NCBI GenBank assembly: GCA_045644725.1
Contig: JAZRHK010000078.1
Span: 1-9,043 of the forward strand
Source of the DNA: CAAGNP01 sp045644725
GTDB taxonomy: Bacteria; Bacteroidota; Bacteroidia; Bacteroidales; UBA932
Direction of reading: 5' to 3'
Length of the DNA: 9,043 bases
Each line of letters opens with the position of its first letter. Within the stretch, counting starts at the first letter, position 1. The notes under the pieces were generated by a model. That model was given only the letters and a program-made list of their open reading frames with translations, was not told the DNA's origin and did no database searches. Both the position numbers and the translations under genes were made by a program. This document shows positions 1 to 5,409 of the stretch, in pieces.

Positions 1-7
1 AGCAGAC

Positions 8-85
8 CGCGACGGGTAGTCGCGTGCCTCCCGTCCCCCTAAGGGGGACTTCAGGGGGGTCATATCAGAGGTGCTCGCCGAGCAC
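8..85. repeat. GC-rich cluster of three small inverted repeats
   Basis: Three perfect hairpins lie within 78 bases. The first pairs CGCGAC (8-13) with GTCGCG (19-24) around a 5-base loop. The second pairs GTCCCCC (33-39) with GGGGGAC (43-49) around TAA. The third pairs GTGCTC (71-76) with GAGCAC (80-85) around GCC. The stretch is far richer in G and C than the AT-rich DNA just beyond the tRNA and contains no believable gene. It resembles dispersed intergenic palindromic repeats, but one copy in one window cannot prove that it is repeated elsewhere. Function unknown. Confidence 0.5.
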
Positions 86-87
86 GG

Positions 88-116
88 AAAAAGCAGGTCA
101 ACCGACCTGCTTTTTT
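88..116 (-). terminator. Intrinsic terminator after tRNA-Leu, probably bidirectional
   Basis: A perfect stem pairs GCAGGTC (93-99) with GACCTGC (104-110) around a 4-base loop, and is extended by A:T pairs on both sides (88-92 with 111-115). Read on the minus strand it starts only a few bases after the 3' end of tRNA-Leu and ends in a run of five T. The plus strand also ends in six T, so it could stop transcription from either side. Confidence 0.8.
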
Positions 117-119
117 CTG

Positions 120-205
120 TGCTCGAGACGGGAATCGAACCCGTACGGACATTGCTGTCCACAGGATTTTAAGTCCTGCGTGTCTACCTATTCCACCACT
201 CGAGC
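120..205 (-). tRNA. tRNA-Leu (anticodon UAA)
   Basis: Read on the minus strand, this is an 86-base class II tRNA. The acceptor stem pairs GCTCGAG (205-199) with CTCGAGC (127-121), followed by discriminator A at 120. The anticodon arm is CAGGA-CTTAAAA-TCCTG with anticodon TAA (171-169), reading the UUA leucine codon. The long variable arm, with GGAC pairing to GTCC, is typical of leucine tRNAs, and the T arm contains GGTTCGATTCC. The CCA end is not encoded. A promoter 20 bp upstream and a terminator immediately downstream suggest it is transcribed alone. Confidence 0.96.
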
Positions 206-224
206 ATCCCCATGTAGAGAAATA

Positions 225-255
225 CAAAATTATGCTCTTTTTCTCAATTATCAAA
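225..255 (-). promoter_or_regulatory. Bacteroidota-type promoter for tRNA-Leu
   Basis: On the minus strand there is TTTG (255-252), a spacer of exactly 19 bases, then TAATTTTG (232-225). Both match the -33 and -7 consensus of the Bacteroidota housekeeping sigma factor (TTTG / TAnnTTTG). The predicted start of transcription is around 218-220, about a dozen bases before the mature tRNA 5' end at 205. Confidence 0.85.
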
Positions 256-267
256 AATTAAAATTAG

Positions 268-275
268 TATCTTTG
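268..275 (+). promoter_or_regulatory. Candidate -7 element for the 306 gene
   Basis: TATCTTTG matches TAnnTTTG exactly and lies 30 bases before the ATG at 306. No good TTTG occurs at the expected -33 position; the nearest T-rich stretch is at 238-242, a little too far away. It is back to back with the tRNA-Leu promoter. Confidence 0.55.
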
Positions 276-305
276 TATACTAACTTAAACCTAAAACTGA
301 TATAA

Positions 306-1463
306 ATGGTAACTGTTTCCACTGTCAAGACAAATAAAGAGCTTGAATCTTTTATCAGATTCCCTGAAAAATTATACAAAAATCACCCACTTTGGGTTCC
401 ACCCCTGAGGATGGATGAACGTAACACACTCAAGAAAACTGCCCCTGCATTCAGACATTGTGATGCTGAATATTTTCTCGCCCACAAGGATGGAAAGATC
501 GTCGGCAGGGTAGCAGCCATCATCAATCACGTGGCCAATACAGACTGGAAGGAGAAGGTGGTGAGATTTGGCTGGATCGATTTTATAGACGATTATGAGG
601 TCTCTGCCGCTCTGATCAAGGCTGTAATCGATTGGGGAAAAGAGAGGGGGATGGAGTATGTCAAGGGGCCGCTCGGCTTCTCCGATATGGATAAGGAGGG
701 CCTTCTTGTGGAGGGTTTTGACAAATTGCCCTCAATCACCTGCATCTACAATTATCCCTACTATGTGGACCATATAGAGAAGCTAGGCTTTTCAAAGGAT
801 ATTGACTGGACTCAGGATATTATGGATGTCCCTGTGACCCTTTCCGACAAGATGATGAGATTTGAGGAGATAATCAAGGAGAGGTATGGTTACACCGTGA
901 TGTATCCCAAAAGGAACTCAGAGTACCGTAAGAGGGGACAGGAGATATTTGATGTCATGAACAGGGCATTCTCTGTCTTGTATGAATATTCAAGACTCAA
1001 TGATGAGCAGATCAGGGATTATGTGAACCAGTATCTCCCATTTGTAAGCAGGGATCTGGTATGTATCATCCTTGACAAAAACGACAGGATTGTGGCGTTT
1101 GCTGTCACAATACCATCCCTTTCAAAAGCTTTCAAGAAAGCCAACGGCAAACTCTTCCCGTTCGGTTTTATCCATATTTTAAGGGCATTGAAGAAGAATG
1201 ACCTGCTGGAGGCTCTCATGATTGGTGTGGACCCTGAACATCAAGGAAAAGGGCTGAATGCCATTATATTCAACCATATCCGTAAGGGGGCACAAAAGTT
1301 CGGACTGAAAAAGATGGTCATGAACCCCAGATTGGAGACCAATAAGAAGGTTCGCGCCATCTTTGATGAGTTCAATCCTGAACTATATATGCGCAGGAGG
1401 TGCTATAAGGCAAACTTGAGCACTGTCGAGCAGACCATCTCCACATCCTCTTCGCAGATGTAA
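306..1463 (+). CDS. GNAT-fold acyltransferase, YghO / bacterial ceramide synthase-like
   Basis: A 385-residue cytosolic protein with no signal peptide or membrane segment. It resembles the family containing E. coli YghO and the Caulobacter bacterial ceramide synthase (InterPro BcerS-like). Supporting motifs: an N-terminal half with YFLAHKDGKIVGRVAAI (about 56-72); the block GPLGFSDMDKEGLLVEGFD (121-139) followed by NYPYYVDHIEKLGF (149-162); and a C-terminal GNAT acetyl/acyl-CoA site, IGVDPEHQGKGL (306-317). Bacteroidales make sphingolipids, so N-acylation of a sphingoid base is a plausible role, but the assignment is by remembered family motifs and no other sphingolipid gene is visible here. 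The start follows a -7 box at 268-275 and the gene appears monocistronic. The last 20 residues (366-385) are encoded inside the opposite-strand aminotransferase gene, so this tail may not be conserved. A generic GNAT of unknown substrate is the fallback. Confidence 0.75.
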   Translation: MVTVSTVKTNKELESFIRFPEKLYKNHPLWVPPLRMDERNTLKKTAPAFRHCDAEYFLAHKDGKIVGRVAAIINHVANTDWKEKVVRFGWIDFIDDYEVSAALIKAVIDWGKERGMEYVKGPLGFSDMDKEGLLVEGFDKLPSITCIYNYPYYVDHIEKLGFSKDIDWTQDIMDVPVTLSDKMMRFEEIIKERYGYTVMYPKRNSEYRKRGQEIFDVMNRAFSVLYEYSRLNDEQIRDYVNQYLPFVSRDLVCIILDKNDRIVAFAVTIPSLSKAFKKANGKLFPFGFIHILRALKKNDLLEALMIGVDPEHQGKGLNAIIFNHIRKGAQKFGLKKMVMNPRLETNKKVRAIFDEFNPELYMRRRCYKANLSTVEQTISTSSSQM

Positions 1464-2533
1464 GGGTGGATAGGGAGCGAGAGCACCCTTTCGCACAGAG
1501 AAGCAGCAACGGGGCATAGATCTTCGGCATATGGGCCGTAAGGGATATGCGCCGTTTGTTTGTGCATAGGGGTTGGGTAGTATACCATTGACGGGATACC
1601 TGCCTCTTTAAGTGCAGCCTGCAGTGCGTCGCGGGTGGCACGGTCTTTAAGTTTGATGGTGTATTGTGCCCAGCTCGAGTAGTAACCTTCAGGAATGACA
1701 GGTGTCTCCACTTTGCCGGAGAGCCTTTCGGTATACATTGCGGCAGCTTTGTTTACTGCTTCAAGCTCATATTCGTGGAATGCTTTGAATTTTACTTTAA
1801 GGATAGCTGCCTGAAGTGTGTCAAGACGGGAGTTCACACCTATGCGGACATTGTCATATTTGAAGCTCCCTTTGCCGTGTACGCGGAATGAGTCCGCTAG
1901 GGCAGCATATTCATCGCTGTCGGTAAAGATGGCACCGCCGTCGCCGTAGCAGCCGAGAGGTTTGGCAGGGAAGAACGAAGTGGTGCTGATGTCACCGAAG
2001 CCGCAGGCCTTTTTGCCGTCAAGGGCGCCGCCAAATCCCTGGGCGCCGTCCTCTATGATTTTGAGGCCGTATTGCTCTGCAATATTTCTAAGCTCTTTAT
2101 AGTTGGCAGGGAGGCCGAAAAGGTCCACAGCGATCACCGCTTTAGGGGTATATTGCCCCTGGGCAATCACCTCTTTGATCTTGGCTTCAAGGTCAGCAGG
2201 GGAGATATTGAAAGTATCCTCATCCACATCCACAAATACAGGGCGGGCACCCTCCAGTGACACCACTTCTGCAGAGGCGAAGAATGTGAAATCTGGGACG
2301 AAAACTGCGTCACCAGCACCCACTCCCAGCACTTTAAGTGCAATGGTGAGGGCATCGGTACCGTTTCCGCAGCTGACGCAATGCTTTACCCCCACATAGG
2401 CGGCAAGCTCTGCTTCCAGCTCTTTTACCGGCTTGCCCATGATGTAGGCACTCGATGCTGCCACATCGATCATTGCCTGGTCTATATCTTTTTTAAGAAC
2501 TTCGTATTGTTTTTTTAGGTCTCTGAACTGCAT
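1403..2533 (-). CDS. DegT/DnrJ/EryC1/StrS sugar aminotransferase (WbpE-like)
   Basis: A 376-residue, full-length PLP-dependent aminotransferase of the sugar aminotransferase (fold type I) group. Visible features: the cofactor phosphate-binding stretch SCGNGTDAL (54-62); the ring-binding aspartate in EDGAQ (Asp162); the Schiff-base lysine Lys191 in SFFPAKPLGCYGDGGA; and the family tail LPIHPYICEED (353-363). The SFFPAKPLGCYGDGG form is characteristic of WbpE/WlbC, which transfers an amino group from glutamate to UDP-2-acetamido-3-keto-glucuronic acid. It is the last gene of a three-gene operon, starting 2 bp after the acetyltransferase stop, with an oxidoreductase first. That order supports synthesis of a 2,3-diamino sugar for surface polysaccharide. 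Other 3-keto or 4-keto sugars cannot be excluded. Its 3' end overlaps the opposite-strand 306-1463 gene by 61 bp. Confidence 0.9.
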   Translation of the reverse strand: MQFRDLKKQYEVLKKDIDQAMIDVAASSAYIMGKPVKELEAELAAYVGVKHCVSCGNGTDALTIALKVLGVGAGDAVFVPDFTFFASAEVVSLEGARPVFVDVDEDTFNISPADLEAKIKEVIAQGQYTPKAVIAVDLFGLPANYKELRNIAEQYGLKIIEDGAQGFGGALDGKKACGFGDISTTSFFPAKPLGCYGDGGAIFTDSDEYAALADSFRVHGKGSFKYDNVRIGVNSRLDTLQAAILKVKFKAFHEYELEAVNKAAAMYTERLSGKVETPVIPEGYYSSWAQYTIKLKDRATRDALQAALKEAGIPSMVYYPTPMHKQTAHIPYGPYAEDLCPVAASLCERVLSLPIHPYICEEDVEMVCSTVLKFAL

Positions 2534-2535
2534 AA

Positions 2536-3096
2536 TTAAATCTTGCTTAGAAGGTTGTCATTAAGTGCGTATTTTCTGCCGCACTGGCACTCAAGTGACT
2601 CGTCAAGTCTGGCTCCACATTCGCATACCCAGCCTATCTGACGGGCGGGGACTCCGGCCATAAGGGCATAGTCAGGGACATCTTTAGTTACCACTGCTCC
2701 AGCTGCTATAAGGGCGCTGCGACCCACTGTGTGTCCGCATACTACTGTGCAGTTGGCACCAAGTGAGGCACCCTCCTTGACAAGTGTACGGGTATATACC
2801 CCGTGAACAGGGAAATGGGCACGTGGGGTGGGGACATTGGTGAATACGCAGGATGGACCGCAGAAGACATTGTCCTCAAGTTCTACCCCTTCATAGACAG
2901 AAACATTGTTCTGGATACGGACGCCGTTCCCTATTTTGACGTTGTTGGCGATATTGACATTCTGTCCAAGGGAGCATTTCTCACCGAGGGTTGCCCCCTT
3001 CTGCACGTGGCAGAAGTGCCATATTTTGGTCCCTGCGCCGATGGTAACATTCTCATCGACGTAGCTTGATTCGTGTACGAAATAGTTATGTTCCAT
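2536..3096 (-). CDS. Left-handed beta-helix sugar N-acetyltransferase (WbpD/WlbB-like)
   Basis: A 186-residue hexapeptide-repeat (LbH) acetyltransferase. Repeats of the form [IVL]-G-x-x-x-x run from about residue 12 to 140 (for example VTIGAGTKI, CSLGQNVNI, VKIGNGVRI), ending in the typical cap GAVVTKDVPDYALMAGVPARQIGW (133-156, quoted in parts: GAVVTKDV, AGVPARQIGW). In WbpD/WlbB the enzyme uses acetyl-CoA to acetylate the 3-amino group of UDP-GlcNAc(3NH2)A and works as a cytosolic trimer. The C-terminal tail carries two CxC pairs (Cys158/160 and Cys170/172) that look like a small metal-binding knuckle. It sits 1 bp after the oxidoreductase stop and 2 bp before the aminotransferase start, so co-translation is likely. 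The exact sugar substrate is inferred from the neighbours. Confidence 0.88.
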   Translation of the reverse strand: MEHNYFVHESSYVDENVTIGAGTKIWHFCHVQKGATLGEKCSLGQNVNIANNVKIGNGVRIQNNVSVYEGVELEDNVFCGPSCVFTNVPTPRAHFPVHGVYTRTLVKEGASLGANCTVVCGHTVGRSALIAAGAVVTKDVPDYALMAGVPARQIGWVCECGARLDESLECQCGRKYALNDNLLSKI

Positions 3097-3097
3097 T

Positions 3098-4057
3098 TTA
3101 CCTGTTGTTCTTTATCATATTCTCCACCGCCTCAAGTACCCTTACTACCTCAAGTCCGTTCTCCCCAGTGTTTATCTCTATGGTAGAGTCAAGGTGCTCC
3201 ACGAAATACTTCAATTCCTCCTCGAGGGGCATTTTCTTTTCATATTCTATTGTCTCATCAGGCTCTTCCACCTTTACGGGGACGCCGTTTTCGAAATCTA
3301 TCCTTTTGTTGTAGAAGTGGATCTCTTTCTCTTTGGTGGAGTCGTCAAATGATATCATACCCTTGCTTCCCACAACCACCAGCAGCTGTTCCTTGAATGG
3401 GTGGAGCCATGATACGAAGATATGTGCACTCACTCCGTCGGGGTAGTCAAATTGGGTCATAGTGGTGTCGTACACCTTATTCTGGAGAAATTTGGCCCCC
3501 TTTGCCTCGATTCTGGTCGCTTTGGCCCCTACAAGATAGTCAAGTACAGATATGTCGTGAGGGGCAAATGATGAGAATACACTCTCCTCAGTACGGACAG
3601 TGCCGAGATTCAGACGGGTGGAGTAGATATAGAAAAGTTTGCCAATCTTGCCGGAGGTTATTGTCTCCTTTATCTTCCTGATGGCTGGGTGAAAAAGGAG
3701 GATGTGCCCCACCATAAGGCGTGAGCCCGATTTTCTGGCCTCTTCCACGAGAATTTCCGACTCCTCAGAGGTGAGGGTCATAGGCTTCTCGATCATAATG
3801 TTCATCCCTTTGCGGATGATTTTCAGGGCTATCTCGAAATGGCTCTCTGCCGGAGTGGCGAGTGTATATCCATCGTATGCTGCATCGATGGCCTCGTCTA
3901 CCGATGAGTGGCCTATGGTGCCGGGATAGGCGGCTATATGTTCCTGAAGTTTGGTGGGATTGGCCTCCGCTATAGCAGCCAGATACCCCAATTGATGGAG
4001 TGTGCGGATGTGGTTTTTACCCCATCGGCCACCCCCAATGACACAAATTCTCTTCAT
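3098..4057 (-). CDS. Gfo/Idh/MocA family sugar-nucleotide oxidoreductase
   Basis: A 319-residue NAD(P)-dependent oxidoreductase and the first gene of the sugar cassette. The N-terminal Rossmann fold has VIGGGRWGKNH (6-16); the catalytic EKP motif is Glu90-Lys91-Pro92; and a PHD motif (His168) lies in the C-terminal substrate domain. By context with a WbpD-like acetyltransferase and WbpE-like aminotransferase, it probably oxidises the 3-hydroxyl of UDP-GlcNAcA, the WbpB/WlbA step. However, its N-terminus is of the GxGxWGKN type, not the GAAGYIAPRH type I recall for Pseudomonas WbpB, so it may be a different subfamily and no symbol is given. No predicted signal or membrane segment. A promoter candidate lies 27-34 bp upstream, interleaved with the pheS promoter. 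Confidence 0.87.
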   Translation of the reverse strand: MKRICVIGGGRWGKNHIRTLHQLGYLAAIAEANPTKLQEHIAAYPGTIGHSSVDEAIDAAYDGYTLATPAESHFEIALKIIRKGMNIMIEKPMTLTSEESEILVEEARKSGSRLMVGHILLFHPAIRKIKETITSGKIGKLFYIYSTRLNLGTVRTEESVFSSFAPHDISVLDYLVGAKATRIEAKGAKFLQNKVYDTTMTQFDYPDGVSAHIFVSWLHPFKEQLLVVVGSKGMISFDDSTKEKEIHFYNKRIDFENGVPVKVEEPDETIEYEKKMPLEEELKYFVEHLDSTIEINTGENGLEVVRVLEAVENMIKNNR

Positions 4058-4069
4058 TCTCTACAAATC

Positions 4070-4101
4070 TTCGTTAGATTTTACAAAAGTAATTAAATTT
4101 G
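4070..4101 (+). promoter_or_regulatory. Candidate promoter of pheS
   Basis: TAAATTTG (4094-4101) matches TAnnTTTG. TTCG (4070-4073), one base off TTTG, lies 20 bases upstream. The ATG of pheS is only 17 bases after the box, implying a leader of about 10 bases. This element is separated by two bases from the -7 box of the opposite operon. Confidence 0.6.
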
Positions 4102-4117
4102 CAGAAATTTTGAGAAA
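4084..4117 (-). promoter_or_regulatory. Candidate promoter of the sugar operon
   Basis: On the minus strand TACTTTTG (4091-4084) matches the -7 consensus exactly. TTTC (4117-4114), one base off TTTG, lies 22 bases upstream, slightly longer than the usual 19-21. The start codon at 4057 is 27 bases downstream of the box. Confidence 0.6.
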
Positions 4118-4118
4118 G

Positions 4119-5144
4119 ATGAAAGAAAGAATAGAAGCCCTCCTAAAGGAGATCGAAGAGTACAAAGACAAGAAAGAGTCTGAGATTGAAGAGATCCGTG
4201 TGAAACTGCTCGGCAAGAAAGGAGAGATTACACAGTTGTTCGATGAGTTCCGCAATGTCCTTCCAGAGCAGAAAAGGGAGTTTGGTCAGAAATTGAACCA
4301 ACTCAAAAATGCTGCTGCCCAGAAGATTGAGGAGTTGAAAAATATGGCAGCCGAGTCATCAGAGGCATCTTCTGCTTCTTTCGATATTACCAAGCCTGGT
4401 GATGCCCACGAGGTGGGTACACGTCACCCGATTTCTATCACCCGTGAGGAGATTATCAATATTTTCAAGAAACTTGGTTACGCTGTTGCTGAGGGTCCTG
4501 AGATTGAGGATGACAAACACGTTTTTGAGTCACTCAACTTCCCTCCTGAGCACCCTGCAAGGGATATGCAGGATACTTTCTTCATCTCTACAGGATATAA
4601 CCCTATCCTGCTCCGTACCCACACCAGCTCTATCCAGGTGCGCACCATGGAAAATGTGAAGCCCCCTATCAGAGTTATCTGTCCTGGTAGAGTATTCAGA
4701 AACGAGGCAATATCTGCACGTGCACACTGTATCTTCCATCAGGTAGAGGGTCTTTACATAGACAAGAATGTCTCTTTTGCAGATTTGAAACAGGCTATCC
4801 TTATGTTTGTGAGGGAGTTCTTCGGTGAGAATGCACAGATCAGGATGCGCCCTTCATATTTCCCATTTACAGAGCCAAGTGCAGAGGTGGATGTAAGCTG
4901 TAATATCTGCGGCGGTAAAGGTTGTAACATCTGTAAAGGAACCGGTTGGCTTGAGATTCTTGGTTGCGGTATGGTGGACCCCAATGTTCTTGAGGCTTGC
5001 GGTATTGACAGCAAGGAGTATTCAGGCTTTGCATTCGGTATGGGTGTGGAGAGAATCGCTATGCTTAAGTGGCAAGTGAAGGATTTGCGCCTCTATTTTG
5101 AGAATGATGCGAGGTTTTTGAAGGAATTTGAGACTTGTTTGTAA
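4119..5144 (+). CDS. pheS: Phenylalanine-tRNA ligase alpha subunit
   Basis: A 341-residue class II aminoacyl-tRNA synthetase subunit that charges tRNA-Phe together with PheT as an alpha2-beta2 enzyme in the cytosol. Visible features: an N-terminal charged coiled coil (1-80) that binds tRNA; motif 2 with FRNE (193-196); and motif 3 in GFAFGMGVERIAML (303-316). Ala305 aligns with the E. coli Ala294 that sets amino-acid specificity. A four-cysteine cluster CNIC-GGKG-CNIC (261-272) is shared by many PheS proteins. The frame is open further upstream, to 4002, but that part lies opposite the oxidoreductase; the ATG at 4119 gives the usual family length and N-terminus and follows a -7 box. pheT is not downstream, where a tRNA gene follows instead, so the subunits are encoded apart, as is common in Bacteroidota. 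Confidence 0.97.
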   Translation: MKERIEALLKEIEEYKDKKESEIEEIRVKLLGKKGEITQLFDEFRNVLPEQKREFGQKLNQLKNAAAQKIEELKNMAAESSEASSASFDITKPGDAHEVGTRHPISITREEIINIFKKLGYAVAEGPEIEDDKHVFESLNFPPEHPARDMQDTFFISTGYNPILLRTHTSSIQVRTMENVKPPIRVICPGRVFRNEAISARAHCIFHQVEGLYIDKNVSFADLKQAILMFVREFFGENAQIRMRPSYFPFTEPSAEVDVSCNICGGKGCNICKGTGWLEILGCGMVDPNVLEACGIDSKEYSGFAFGMGVERIAMLKWQVKDLRLYFENDARFLKEFETCL

Positions 5145-5171
5145 AAAAATTGCAAAAAAGTTTAAATAAAA

Positions 5172-5202
5172 TTTGGAGTTTCAAAAAAGTTGCGTACTTT
5201 TG
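5172..5202 (+). promoter_or_regulatory. Bacteroidota-type promoter for tRNA-Gly
   Basis: TTTG (5172-5175), a 19-base spacer and TACTTTTG (5195-5202) form a perfect consensus promoter 12 bases before the tRNA. The -7 box lies in one arm of a near-perfect inverted repeat, ATTGCAAAAAAG (5149-5160) against CTTTTGCAAT (5197-5206). Confidence 0.88.
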
Positions 5203-5214
5203 CAATCCCAAAAC

Positions 5215-5287
<73 letters not shown>

Positions 5288-5288
5288 C

Positions 5289-5321
5289 AAAAGGTCAGCA
5301 GAAATGCTGACCTTAAATTTT
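5289..5321 (+). terminator. Hairpin terminator after tRNA-Gly
   Basis: A perfect 10-bp stem, AAGGTCAGCA (5291-5300) with TGCTGACCTT (5305-5314), encloses a GAAA tetraloop two bases after the tRNA. The T-run that follows is weak (AAATTTT), so termination may be partial, and a second hairpin lies further on. Confidence 0.75.
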
Positions 5322-5355
5322 GAAAACATCACCCGACGGGGTTCAATATATTGTC

Positions 5356-5393
5356 AGTCGTCCTTGTGCACAAGTGGCGGCTTTTTTATTTTT
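5356..5393 (+). terminator. Second hairpin with T-tract upstream of the fusion gene
   Basis: The stem AGTCGTCCTTG (5356-5366) pairs with CAAG-t-GGCGGCT (5371-5382, one bulged T, two G:U pairs) around a TGCA loop. It is followed at once by a T-rich tract (TTTTTT-A-TTTTT). This fits an intrinsic terminator that catches read-through from tRNA-Gly. Its centre, CTTGTGCACAAG (5363-5374), is also a perfect palindrome, so an operator is an alternative. Confidence 0.55.
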
Positions 5394-5395
5394 AT

Positions 5396-5403
5396 TACCT
5401 TTG
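5396..5403 (+). promoter_or_regulatory. Candidate -7 element for the acetyltransferase-lactonase gene
   Basis: TACCTTTG matches TAnnTTTG exactly. No TTTG is found 19 bases upstream, where the terminator hairpin lies. The ATG at 5410 starts six bases after the box, about where transcription should begin. Confidence 0.5.
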
Positions 5404-5409
5404 CAGGTG

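Noticed and set aside
71..127. GTGCTCG at 71-77 and again at 119-125, next to the tRNA-Leu 3' end, as a possible integration (att) duplication
   Set aside because: Only seven bases match, the first copy is part of its own hairpin, and no integrase gene is visible.
24..305. Open frame of 93 codons on the plus strand, and a 64-codon one on the minus strand (60-254)
   Set aside because: Both run through the tRNA-Leu gene, its terminator and its promoter; the protein composition looks like translated repeat and tRNA, with no domain.
4002..4118. Upstream extension of pheS by 39 codons
   Set aside because: It lies opposite the start of the oxidoreductase gene and over both promoters; the ATG at 4119 gives the standard PheS N-terminus and length.
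5320..5409. Upstream extension of the acetyltransferase-lactonase gene by 30 codons, looking like a hydrophobic leader (AAFLFLLPLQ)
   Set aside because: The stretch covers a hairpin with T-tract and a -7 promoter box, and begins within the tRNA-Gly terminator's tail; the hydrophobic look comes from the T-rich tract, so it is not a believable signal peptide.
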